DNA of 64,000 nt. Origin: Aegilops tauschii subsp. strangulata (Eukaryota > Streptophyta > Magnoliopsida > Poales > Poaceae). A program made the position numbers and the translations under genes. The DNA is taken from assembly GCF_002575655.3 (NCBI RefSeq), contig NC_053036.3:156526627-156590626 (forward strand), given 5' to 3'. Below the pieces are notes generated by a model, which searched no databases, was not told the origin of the DNA, and saw only the letters and a program-made list of their open reading frames with translations. Of the stretch, positions 45,040 to 54,446 are shown piece by piece; positions within the stretch are counted from its first letter, which is position 1; every line of letters starts with the position of its first letter.

Positions 45040-45540
45040 CTGCGTTGACTGAAACGGGCTCGAGGGAGCTCGGGCTCCCGAGCGGCGAGAGCGAACGGCG
45101 GCGGGGCAGCGTGGGGAGGTGCCGGCGGGGAGGGGGCACCGGATCTGGCCGGCCCATCGCCGGATCCGGCGCGGCGGCGGCGGAGGGCGGCGAAGGCGGT
45201 GGAGGCGCGGGCGACGGGGCTCCGGGGCGGCGGCCATGGCGGCATGAGGAGGCGCGGGCACGGCAGCGCCGGTGCGGAGGCGGCGGGGCAGGCGCGTGCG
45301 GCGGCGGTGAGGCACACCGGGGCGGCGGAGGTCGGGGCGGCGGCGCCATGGCCGGGCGGCGTGGCCATGGGCGGCGGTGGCGACTCGGGCCCGCGCGGGC
45401 CCCGGATGGGCTCCGCGGGCCGCGGCGGCGGGAGGAGAGAGAGAGGACCGGCGGGCTGACGTGGCGTGCTGGGATTGGACAGGGCGGCGGCGGACGGCGT
45501 CCGGCGGCGGGCGGACATGTCCGGTGCGGTGAGAGAGGAA
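45040..45540. other. CpG-rich island within the Sukkula LTR
   Basis: About 500 bp with very high G+C and frequent CGGCGG blocks, in contrast to the AT-rich 43-45 kb part. It lies downstream, on the minus strand, of the TATA box at 45580-45587, so it may be the transcribed leader of the LTR. Confidence 0.55.
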
Positions 45541-45579
45541 ATTTAGGGTTTCATCCGCGAATTTTCGGGGAAGAGGGCA

Positions 45580-45587
45580 AATATATA
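45580..45587 (-). promoter_or_regulatory. Putative TATA box of the Sukkula LTR
   Basis: The minus strand reads CCTATATATTTG, followed 40 bases later by AAACCCTAAAT, a telo-box-like element, and then the CpG-rich leader. Confidence 0.45.
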
Positions 45588-47307
45588 GGCAGAGGGAGCT
45601 AGGAGAGTCCAAACGAGGTGCGGTTTTCGCCCACGCGATCGTGATCGAATGGCCGATAGCATGGTGGAGACTTAGAGGGGTTTTGGGGCTGTTGGAAGGG
45701 GGGTTTTGCTGTAACACAAAAAAGGACTTTGCGGTTACCCGATTAACCGTTGGAGTACCAAACGACCTCCAAATGGAACAAAACTTGACCGGTGGTCTAC
45801 CGGTGGTATACCAAGGCCACTTGACAAGCCTCGGTCCATTCTGAGAACGTTTGACACCCGCTCACGAAAAGAAACAAGAGGGGTGCGCCGAAGGAGGTGG
45901 GAGCGCCGGATTGCAAAACGGACAACGGGGAAAATGCTCGGATGCATGAGACGAACACGTATGCAAATGTGATGCACATGATGACATGATACGAAATGCA
46001 GATGATGACATGGAAAAATGCAACACGCAAGCAAATGACATGGCAACAACAGCGAATAACTGGCAGACACCTGGCGCATCGGATCCGGGGCGTTACATCG
46101 GGGTCCTCCAGATCGTGCTCCGCCCGGTCGGGGACGAATCGGCGCTCCGCGTCCGACCCGCCTGCAGGCCGAAGAAAAGGTCTCTGTCGAGACAAACCGA
46201 CTAGTCAGAGTCGGCCAAAAGGAACTCGGCGACAAAACTAAGAGAGGAGAAAGAGAAAAAGAGAACATACCGTGGGCGGCGGGTGAGCTCGGCAATATGG
46301 CTCCTTGCCAAACTGCCACTCTGCGGAGAGCTTGCAGTTCGCAAGGTAGTTCACCATATGGGCCACTTTGTCGTGCGGCATGTCTTTGGTGCACATCCGA
46401 CTCAGATCGGGCTAGCCGCTCATCTAACAGATCAGATGAGGGCGGCTCTGGAGCGGAAGCACCCGGCGCGTGACGAAGGCGGCCAGCAGGTCGGGCCCCA
46501 ATAGGCCCTCCGACTAGATCATCACCCGTAGTCGGGCGACAGCTGCGGCCCCAGCCGGCGTCAGCGTCACGGCCCGATAGGACCACTAGGGCCGCCTACC
46601 CGCCGGCGGGCCGGCTTTGTAAGCCGGCAGATTGACGTAGTCGCCCTGCGGGGCGACGTTCTTCACATAGAAGTATGACTTCTGCCATAGCTTCACCGAC
46701 TGGATCAGCGTGACGACGGGGAAGGGGTTGTCAGCTGTCACCCTCCGCATCGCGATGAAGGCGCCACTCTGAGCCGGCACGCCCTGCATGCGCGTGCCCA
46801 GCTTGGACTGGAAGAACTCCCCCAGAGCTCGAGGGTGGGGAGGACGCCGAGGTAGCCTTCGCACAAGGTGATGAAGGCGGACAGCAGCACCACCGTGTTC
46901 GGGGTGAGGTGGTGCGGCTGGAGCTGGTAGAACTCAAGAAAGGAGCGGAAGAAGGCGCTCGCCGGCAGGCCGATGCCGCGCAAGAAATGCGAGTGGAAGA
47001 CCACCCGCTCGCCCTCCTCCGGCTCCGGCGTGATCTCCTTCTCCGGCGCGAGACGGACCCGTACCTTGTCCGCGCCGGGCAGCCGCCGCGTCTTGCGGAG
47101 GAACTCGACATGATCCTCATGGACGTTGGAGCCGTCCCAATCCCCGCCGTACCGCATCGCGGCGTAGGCGAGAATGAGCGCGGCGGCGGAGAAAAGAGCG
47201 GTAGAACGGTGCGGCGGCGAGGCGCTGTTGCAAGGAAGAGCAGAAAGAAGAAGATGGCGGAGAGGAGAGGGGTGTGCGAGCGCCTGCCACTTCCCTCCCC
47301 TCCCCCT

Positions 47308-47316
47308 ACTTATAGC
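47308..47316 (-). promoter_or_regulatory. TATA box for the Tat-1 reverse-strand gene
   Basis: The minus strand reads GCTATAAGTA about 155 bases upstream of the ATG at 47157, in an otherwise GC-rich region just inside the 3' LTR. Confidence 0.5.
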
Positions 47317-47744
47317 TTCGTACGGCGAAGCCGAGGAGGCGAGGCGTGGGGTGGGACGTGGGATTAACTGCACCCACTCCCCCACGCCCGGCGATTATTA
47401 CGCCCTTAAGGCGTGCCGAAACCGCCGCAGGAAGAAGTGCGGGCGGCTTTGGGCCGCAGAGAATCCGCGCCTGGGCCCGGGCGCAGGAGTGGCGGGCCCC
47501 CGAACTACGGCGACGTCTCGTCGCGCGTGTGGGCTGGCAGGCTTTTTAGCCAAGGGATGCCATGTGTTTCTCAGGCAGCAAGCGGCCGGCGCGCGCACCG
47601 GCGCCGGCAGACTCCCGCCCTCCGACTTCAAAAAATTTCGCCGAGACGGCGCGCCTAGCCGAAGCCGGCTCCCAGCTGCCGGCTTGTCAAGATAGGAAGC
47701 TGACCGAGCTTCTCGACTCCTACCCCACCTCGAAGCTCAATTAG
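47317..47744. other. Tat-1 region between the reverse gene promoter and the polypurine tract
   Basis: GC-rich, no supportable gene. Open frames here on either strand lack domains. Confidence 0.5.
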
Positions 47745-47757
47745 CTTCGGGGACTAC
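47745..47757 (+). other. Tat-1 polypurine tract
   Basis: The sequence CTTCGGGGACTAC lies immediately before the 3' LTR. It is interrupted by pyrimidines but is the form typical of this group. Confidence 0.65.
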
Positions 47758-48929
47758 TGTCGGAGTAAATAGCCACGGGTAGCCTAACCGACTCCCCTGG
47801 CTTCTCAGGAAATTATCAGGCCATTTGAGCCTTCAAGCATTCGAAGCACAAGGCCGCCTTCCCCCGGCCGGCTATCCCAGGGGACGACTCTCAGAAGGCG
47901 ACCCATTCCCATAAACCTCCCCCAAGATAGCTACGAGATGGCCGACTCCAGGAAGCCGGCTCCAAAGGGACCGACTGCCAAAAGCCGGCCATGACGAACA
48001 CCGACTCCCAAAAGCCGGCCATGCAGAACGCCGACTCCAAGAAGCCGGCCAAGATCGCACCCACCAAGACGATGTCCACATAACGGTGACAAGACGGGGC
48101 GTGGTCGCAGTACGGCCCACTACCCCCGAATCCCGAAGCAGGCATGGCCACAGGACGCCGTACGGGTCAGCCATCTCCCGTCCGGCTCGGCACTGTAGCC
48201 ATGTTGGCCTCAACGTCATCCACGATGGACGCCAGTATGGCCGCGAGCGGCCCGGCCTTCCCCAGTCGGCCAGGAGCGTAGCCGGCCCCCGGGAGCCGGC
48301 TACCCCCTCCCTCGAAACATGTGCCACATTAAGGAGACAAGACGAGGTAAGGCTACAGTGAGGGCCCGCAAGGCGGAACACTGTAGCCACGGTTACCTCG
48401 ACAAAGCCCTCGTCATCAGGGGCAAGGCAACAGTAACTAGCCGCCGACAAGATCCCCAAGCGGTGGGGTCGGCCTGTCGACCAAGAAGCCGGCAGCCGGC
48501 GGGACCCACCAGTCGGCGGGCCCCAATGGCCGGCGGAGAAGCCGGCGAACACAGACACTGACGGCTGGGACCCGCGCCCAGCCGGGTTACAATTGTACCC
48601 CCGGGGGGTAGGCCTATATAAACCCCCGGGGCACCCATGCAAAGGGTTGGTCTCATAGAGTTACACACACACCATATAGGGAGGAAAGGGAGAGCTAGCC
48701 TTGCTCTTCTTCTCCCTCGAATCTAACAGCTCAAGGAGCACTTGTAGCTACTCGTATTGATCTAGTGATCATGCGGAGACCCCGCAGAGCAGGACTAGGG
48801 GTGTTATCTCCACGGAGAGCCCCGAACCTGGGTAAGATTCGCCGGCGTGCATGTCTTCGCCTCATCCCGTTTCCAGGCACCCACAATGATAAGCCACCCG
48901 TTGGCATATGTCGCACCTACCACCCGATA
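47758..48929 (+). repeat. Tat-1 3' LTR (1172 bp)
   Basis: Same as the 5' LTR apart from substitutions, a loss of about 35-40 bp near 48240 and of about 20 bp near 48880, and a terminal CA changed to TA. Confidence 0.92.
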
Positions 48930-51330
48930 GTTTCCGTCCCTTCTTCTTGATCTGCTGTAATGGGACCGAGTTCTGCTCACAGACCGCCTTCTTGAGCGTG
49001 TTGGGGCTGATAATGTTTCGCACCTCAGCTATCTGAGGCTCGGTGAAGGCGGCAGCTGGAGGCGTCTCCTGAGAACTGAACGCCAGACGACGCCTGTTGC
49101 AATTGGGTTTCTCCGCCGTACCAGCTAGATCGCGGTCGTCTTTTTCAGGGTTGGGTTCTTGAGAAGGAGGCTCGCAGAACTCGTCACCGTACCCATGTTC
49201 GGCAAAGTACTTATCGACGTTGGTAAATGTACCGTCGTCATCCGGATCCTGTGCCATATGCATGTCCGGATCCTGTGCCATAGGGATGTCCGGCATGTCC
49301 GGTAGCGTTGCGGCGTTCTTGCCATGGCTTGGCACTGGCACGACTGGCGGTCTTGTCTGTGGGGTGGTGTCGCCCGCCCCCAAATGAATCTGGCTCTTCG
49401 GCCAAAGCAGGGGCCAGCTTACGCAGGCGCTGAGGGTCATCACATCATCTTCGTCGGCCCCAGCGGGTCGAATCAGAGGTAACAACTCGTCGCAGCCTGG
49501 TAGCACCCGAACCAGTTCAACCCTATACAAGGTGGTGGCATCGGATTACCATGCAACACGCGGTTGGCCGGTTGAACGATTCTGCCCTTGGCGACATCGA
49601 CCAACTCCCCGCCCACGAAGTGCAGGAGAGTGCAAGGAATGTCGGCGGCGCCCTGCGAAAACATGTAGGGCGTCAGGGATGCCCAGTCAAAGGCAAGGAG
49701 ATGAAGTCAACGACCGAGAGGCTTACTTACCGTGATGCCGTCGAGCTCGGCTAATGTCGAGGCACCGCCAACGGCGGGCGTGCAACTGACGGAGGGGCCG
49801 CTTGCTGGCGAGGTGCCGGCCGGCGTACACCCGGGTGCATTAAGCTCCAATGCCCGTGCCGGCGCCGGTGACACGAATACCGCCTCCGCCGGAGACACCA
49901 ATGGCGCCGCCTGCGCGTTGTGCGAGTTGCTGGCCGTGAAGCTGGGAACCGGGGGAGGCCCCTGTTGGCCGCCCGCAATCCACGTCGCCAGCCCCTGAAT
50001 CAAGGTAAGCACCATGGCGGTGAGCGTCGTTCCCAGTTATTGTTGCACTTGCTCTTGTACAATCTCCGGAATCTGCGCCACTTGTGCCTTGAGTTCTTGA
50101 ACCTCGCGCGACTGGCTTTCCGAGCTGGTCTTTTTCTCCTTTTGCCCACCAGCGGTATAGTATGACGACCATTTTGTGGACAAGCCTTTGTCGGCTACAC
50201 GACCAGCTGACGACGGCTTACTGAGCTTATCCTTGTTTTTCATTACGTTCAACGCCCCATTTAAAGGGGTGTCGAAAGGGGAGCTCTGAGACGACCCCGC
50301 GCTACTGCTTTCAGCCTCCTGCGGAAGGAATGTGAACCATTTAGAAATTTGGCTTCATTAATTAGAATGCAACCATATGGAGCTAATTACGCGGGGGTGT
50401 ATTCCTTACCAGAACAAGCTCAAGCGCCCTGGTCTTCGGATCCGTGGTAAGCTCCTTTGTTACCGGGTCCTCCTTGTACCGGGCCCTGACAAAGTTCCTA
50501 GTCTGCTTGTCACAGTATTTCTCGAAGCGGGGCGGTAGGCCTTGCTCGGCACGCTCCGCGTCCTCCTTGTCCCATATAGGCTCCGCCACTCTGTAACCGC
50601 CGGGACCGAGTAGGTGGACCCCTAAGTTCAACTTCCGCATTTCTTTCCCCCACTGACTTGATTCGGAGGTTGCGCTGCTCTCGCACTTGATCTTGAACTC
50701 CTTGTAGTCATCTTCGCTGATCAAAGGATATTTCGCCTTGATCTTCTCATAACTATCACCTTTTTCAATTATTGCCTTCACCATGCTTCTCCAAGTAGAC
50801 AGGGCCGTGCTCATCCTCGTGAGGGCGGCACTGTTCACTTTATTCCCTGAGAGGCGTGTGTTTGCAAAGTCAGTAGGGAACTTGTATCGTTCGTGCAGCT
50901 TCGTGAAGTGGAGGCTGCGCAAATTCCCTCGGTCCTTATGCCTTAGGTTCTCGGTGTTGATCGAGACGGTGCTCCGGAGAATGCACCCGAGCTGAACCGA
51001 GTACCCCTTGACTATTTCTTTGGGAGCCGTTGGATGCTTCTCGGAGTTCACTTCAGTAAATTCCTCCTTGACGGTGCCGAGCATGCTCGGGCACCAGTCC
51101 TTTCGTTGCCTCTTCGGTTGGCTGCCATCTGTGCATGCGCCGCCATCATGAGTGGTGGCATCCTCGGCGGCACCATCAGTGGTGTCATCCCCGACGCCAC
51201 TAGGGGTTGTGTAGTCAGGATCGGTGTCTTCCGCGGCTTCCTCATAGCGGTGAGGTTCTTCCTCCAACTCCTGGGACAGCTCCCAGAACTGCTTGCCGCC
51301 CGAACCGCCGGCCTCATCGTTGTGGGCCAT
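48930..51330 (-). pseudogene. CACTA second gene, N-terminal part: TNPA/Ptta-like protein
   Basis: The start is the ATG at 51330 (MAHNDEAGG). Exon one (to 50410, about 307 residues) has an acidic N-terminus, then a basic region and the conserved part RSTVSINTENLRHKD, RYKFPTDFANTRLS, KYPLISEDDYKEFK, LNLGVHLLGPGGYRVAEPIW and RNFVRARY, which resembles the plant En/Spm Transposase_24 family. Intron 50409-50319 (GTAAGG..CGCAG) leads to exon two with a coiled coil (EVQELKAQVAQIPEIVQEQV) broken by TAA 50037-50039. A further donor near 49730 and acceptor near 49655 lead to exon three, with one frameshift near 49550. Exon three ends at 48930, where Tat-1 is inserted, and continues at 30481. TNPA-type proteins bind subterminal repeats. 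Confidence 0.72.
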
Positions 51331-51400
51331 GTTTCGCTCTAAATAGGAAAAAAGTTTGGTCAAAAAGTTGGTTATTGTCAAGGAACAAGATCATGGTCTC

Positions 51401-51635
51401 ATCATTTAGGGTTTGTCGACACTGGGGCATCCTAAAAGCTAAGCTTTTATCATCTAGGGTTTGTCGACGCCGAGGCACCCTAAAAGCCTAAGCGTACATC
51501 ATTTAGGTTCTCATCGACACCGAGGCACCCTAAAAGCCAAGGTTTTATCATTTAGGGTTTGTCGACGCCGAGGCACCCTAAGTGCTAAGTTAAGTTTTCA
51601 TCATTTAGGGTTTATCGATGCCGAGGCACCCTAGG
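51401..51635. repeat. Five tandem ~49-bp repeats with telo-box-like arms upstream of the TNPA-like gene
   Basis: Units start at 51401, 51449, 51498, 51547 and 51600. Each has CATTTAGGGTTTGTCGAC, then GCCGAGGCACCCTAAAAG. TTTAGGGT and ACCCTAAA in one unit are inverted, so each can form a hairpin. The array begins 71 bp upstream of the TNPA-like ATG at 51330. Confidence 0.85.
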
Positions 51636-51797
51636 TTGACTGATATATATGGGTATCTTCTAATAATATACCCTACTTAATTAAGGACAAACACCAAGAG
51701 ACAGTAAACATATCACACTTCTATATGTATAACACAAGAGGCAGTTGATCCTACTTAATTAAGTACTAAGATACCCCGGCCCATGCATTAGTCGCAA
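51636..51797. other. Noncoding upstream region of the TNPA-like gene
   Basis: AT-rich with several TTAATTAAG motifs. No gene seen. Confidence 0.4.
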
Positions 51798-51889
51798 GTA
51801 CCCCATATGTCCTAGTTTTAGCAAAGTCATGCTAAAATTCACGGAAAATTTCAGCATGACCTTTGCTGAAAATAGGACATATGGAGTAC
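51798..51889. repeat. 92-bp foldback with ~42-nt arms
   Basis: The left arm begins GTACCCCATATGTCCTAG and the right arm ends AGGACATATGGAGTAC. They pair with about four mismatches or bulges around a loop of roughly eight bases. The size and shape resemble a small-RNA precursor or a miniature foldback element. Confidence 0.75.
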
Positions 51890-54140
51890 CCGAATTTGCC
51901 GGAACAAAAGTTAATCGACATTCCAGCAAACTCAAGGGCCTCTTGGGGTACCTGCAAAATCATCACGACATGATGGTCGGAGACAAAACCCAGCAAACTA
52001 GCAAAGTTACTGACGTGTTACAGAAATTGTTTTCTGTAAAAGATGATCATCATCTTTACAAGTCTTTCTCAATGTGATCGATTGATGGATCAACATGCCA
52101 GCCAGCCAGGCAGGTGATTGTCACTCAAATTAAGCTGGGCTTAGACTGACTGAAGCATCTGTCTTCCTCCCTTTCTTTTTCTCTCTTCCTTTCACATTAA
52201 ATTTACTTTCCAAAGGAGAGAAAATACAATGCATACATACATACTAAAGCAGGTAGATAGATAGATAGATAGATAGATGAGCATGTTCAGTTTACAAGAA
52301 TGAATATTGACAAGCAAAGAATGCATGCATGCATATCAAAAGTTGGCATCTACTGCTACTGCTACTGCTTGCCTTTGCTGCTTTATCAGCCCATGCCCAT
52401 GCCCATGCAAGTCACTGCATATGCATCCCACTGCAGCACAAGCCTTGACAAATCTACCAAGCCTGCCTAAAGCATGTTTGCATGATGGGTATCACACTAT
52501 CAGTTACTACCAGTTAATTACTAGTCATGCCAAATAAGATACTCCTCCTCATCATCATATAAAAAAAAGACCAATCAGCACATGCATCAATATGCTCCTC
52601 TCCTCCGCTATTACTTCTCTACTGCTACAAACATAACCACAACAACAATAACAACTAGTGACCACCAACCAATAGCAGTCTCATTCACCACACAATTCAA
52701 CCAGACAACACTGACAGACTTTCAGGGATGGTTTGATCAACCTAGAGAGTGTCTCTTTAACAGTAGCGAAATGGTTTGATCATTTTACATGCGATGGTCA
52801 GTAAATCAGATAAAAGCTAATTCTGTACCATTTTATACAACTTCTTTGGCAAGCAAGTACTTGCAAGTAACAACCTAGAGCAGGATATCCACTACAATTT
52901 TTACGACAACAGATTAGATGGTGGCATGGTTCTTCCTCCCGCGTGATGGGCATTCCTAACAGCTAATACTCAAAAACATACAAGATGCACTACACTCTAA
53001 AGCCTCCAAGGCAAGAATTGAATGAACAGTTGCTTATAGGCCTCTACTGATCAGCCCATAAAAGGTCAGGTAAAGCTCTATCCCAATACCCCGTGCACAC
53101 AATGGAATTATGGAACAAGCCCTTAACCTCAAAAGAAAAAGATTTATGTGTAGTTTGTACCAAATTTCAATACTTCCACAGCTAATTTGTTTGTTTTTGT
53201 TTCTATAGGTGTTAGGTTATGAGGGTTACAACTAGGTGCAAATCTTAACAGATACTTATCTTCTTGGGATGCAAAGAATGAAGTTAAATCGGTCTTTCTA
53301 ATTGAGAAACAGGTCTGGAGGGTTAGAGCAGATTGAGACCACCGAGTTATGGTGGAGCTGGTGTGCACTTTCTGTAGGTACTGTCAGGGAGATGCCCAGT
53401 TAATCCGCAAAATTTCTCTATTTGAGAGATTGTGTCGGCTGCGAGTTCGTGCAGATTTTGCTTCTATCGTGCATAGTTAAAACTTATCTGCTCACATATG
53501 TTCAGCTGCTGCAGATGAAGCATGGGTATTGCAGTAAATATGTCAACAGTATAAACTGAACAATTGATTCAGTAACTCCACTTTTTATTTGACAGATCTA
53601 CATGCCTACAAAAATACAAGCAGTGTTCCTTTCTTCTGATGAAAATACGTGATTCTTGTCCCATACTCTCTGATAAAAACTTGATCAGAAGGGGAGAGAG
53701 GCGAGAGAAGAGGTCACCTTGGCAACAGGGGAACCAAATCCAAAGAAATTAAACCCACAGTAGCTAATCCACGGGCCTGTTTCTTCACCCAACACAACCA
53801 GATTAGATGGGCGCAATCTGCCTGCACAAACTGCACACACGCACGCATGAGATGCGGGATACGAAGAAGAAAACTAGAAAGGGAAGAAGAGAAGGGGAAG
53901 ATGGATTCGTACCTCTTCGTCTTCTTGAGGAGGAGAGGCTGCAGACTTGAGTCCGGGCGGCGGCCTGGATTGGGGGGAGCGGCCTGCGGCGAGGGATCCG
54001 CGCGGCGGAGGGGGCGAGGCGGAGGGAGGGAGGGGGTGGCCTGGCGGAGGTCCGGTTCGTCAAGGTGGGCCGGCGACCGAAGGTTGAAGACGATCCTGAT
54101 CCGGTCGAAGCAGAGGCGCCTAACTCCAACGGTCGAAGCA
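51890..54140. other. Noncoding CACTA interior, possibly captured host sequence
   Basis: Low-complexity stretches (microsatellite at 52254-52278, GCATGCATGCA near 52320, ACTGCTACTGCT near 52350) lie in ordinary AT-rich sequence resembling an intron or UTR. No supportable gene except a possible short exon at 53913-54129 on the minus strand (Ser/Arg/Pro-rich, starting MELGASAS), which ends at a plausible donor (AAGAG|GTACGAA). It could be the first exon and intron of a host gene picked up by the transposon. Only a database search could identify it. Confidence 0.35.
52254..52278 (+). repeat. TAGA microsatellite
   Basis: Six uninterrupted TAGA units. Confidence 0.9.
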
Positions 54141-54446
54141 GAGGCGCCTAGCTCAGCGTCGCGTGGCCTGGCTGAGCTGAGGTAGAGGCGGTCGTCGTCT
54201 CCTCCTCCTCCTCGTCCTCCTCCTGGTCCTCCTCCTCCAGCTCGGGGCGCGGGGGCGGCGGCGCGGGGGAGCTACAGTGGTGGGGGCGCGGGGGCGGCGG
54301 CGCGGGGGAGCTGCAGTGGTGGGGGCGCGGGGGTGGCGGGGGTCGGGGCGGCGGCGTCGTGGGTCGGGGCAGCGCGCGGGTGGATCTGGCGAGGGAGAGG
54401 GACGAAGGGGATCTGGCAAGGGAGAGGGAGGAATTAGCTAGGGGGA
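54141..54446. repeat. GC-rich block with ~42-bp direct repeats
   Basis: The unit GGCGGCGGCGCGGGGGAGCT followed by CAGTGGT is repeated at about 54255 and 54297, with a third, decayed copy. It lies between the possible captured exon and the internal copy of the subterminal repeat. Confidence 0.6.

Larger units (their letters stand above)
41585..46097. mobile_element. Sukkula-type solo LTR (4513 bp)
   Basis: It starts TGTCACGCCCAAGATGCG, the conserved end of the Sukkula LTR known from barley and wheat marker work, and ends GGGGCGTTACA. Flanks are TTGGG (41580-41584) and TCGGG (46098-46102), a 5-bp target duplication with one transition. No second LTR or internal domain is present, so it is a solo LTR formed by recombination. 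Sukkula belongs to the large non-coding retrotransposon derivatives (LARDs), with LTRs of 4.5-5 kb. It has no supportable protein gene; open frames in it, including the GC-rich one at 44998-45717, look like chance. Confidence 0.82.
38867..47157 (-). pseudogene. Tat-1 reverse-strand gene (Transposase_28-like N-terminus, coiled-coil C-terminus), interrupted by Sukkula
   Basis: The start is the ATG at 47157 (MRYGGDWDGSNVHEDHVEFL). The N-terminal domain (RVVFHSHFLRGIGLPASAFF, FYQLQPHHLTPNTVVLL, CEGYLGVLPTLELW, SVKLWQKSYFYVKNVAPQ, AGPPAGRR) matches the family called putative gypsy-type transposon (Transposase_28) as I recall it. After frameshifts and stops it reaches 46098, where the 4.5 kb solo LTR interrupts between Pro and Asn/Asp codons, and resumes at 41584 (LGAAAMDDNTEAGGG). 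Predicted introns: 41161-41240 (GTAAGT..CCAG) and at least three more between 40410 and 39650. Exons encode Ala/Glu/Lys-rich coiled coils. It ends with an acidic region and stop 38867-38869. In-frame TAGs stand at 39613, 39397, 39271 and 39094. Reverse-strand ORFs are known in Tat elements such as Grande; function unknown. Confidence 0.72.
30482..48929 (+). mobile_element. Tat-1: complete Tat-lineage Gypsy retrotransposon nested in the CACTA
   Basis: The 5' LTR is 30482-31708 and the 3' LTR is 47758-48929. Adjacent to the 5' LTR is a TTTGGTGCCCACCGTGG primer region, and before the 3' LTR is the purine-rich TTCGGGGACTAC. Gag-pol reads on the plus strand (31709-38141) with an extra RNase H after the normal one; a reverse-strand multi-exon gene lies at 38867-47157. 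Both traits mark the Tat (Retand/Grande/RIRE2-like) lineage. Flanks are ATTTT (30477-30481) and GTTTC (48930-48934), which could be one 5-bp target copy decayed by two C-to-T-type transitions. A Sukkula solo LTR (41585-46097) is nested within it. Confidence 0.9.

Noticed and set aside
45005..45717. Long Pro/Ala/Arg-rich or Gly-rich open frames on both strands
   Set aside because: They arise from GC-rich CGG repeats in the Sukkula LTR leader. Several frames are open at once and none shows a domain.
41585..46097. Terminal-inverted-repeat DNA transposon (TGTCACGCCC / GGGCGTTACA)
   Set aside because: The inverted ends are short and LTR-like, the target duplication is 5 bp, no transposase is present, and the left end matches the known Sukkula LTR terminus.
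48765..48950. Repeated Arg-rich frame found at 31524 and 48765
   Set aside because: It is the same LTR sequence in both copies. In the 5' copy it only happens to run into the gag frame.
51401..51635. CRISPR-like array
   Set aside because: The units are contiguous tandem copies of 48-53 bp with no unique spacers, and the host is a plant.
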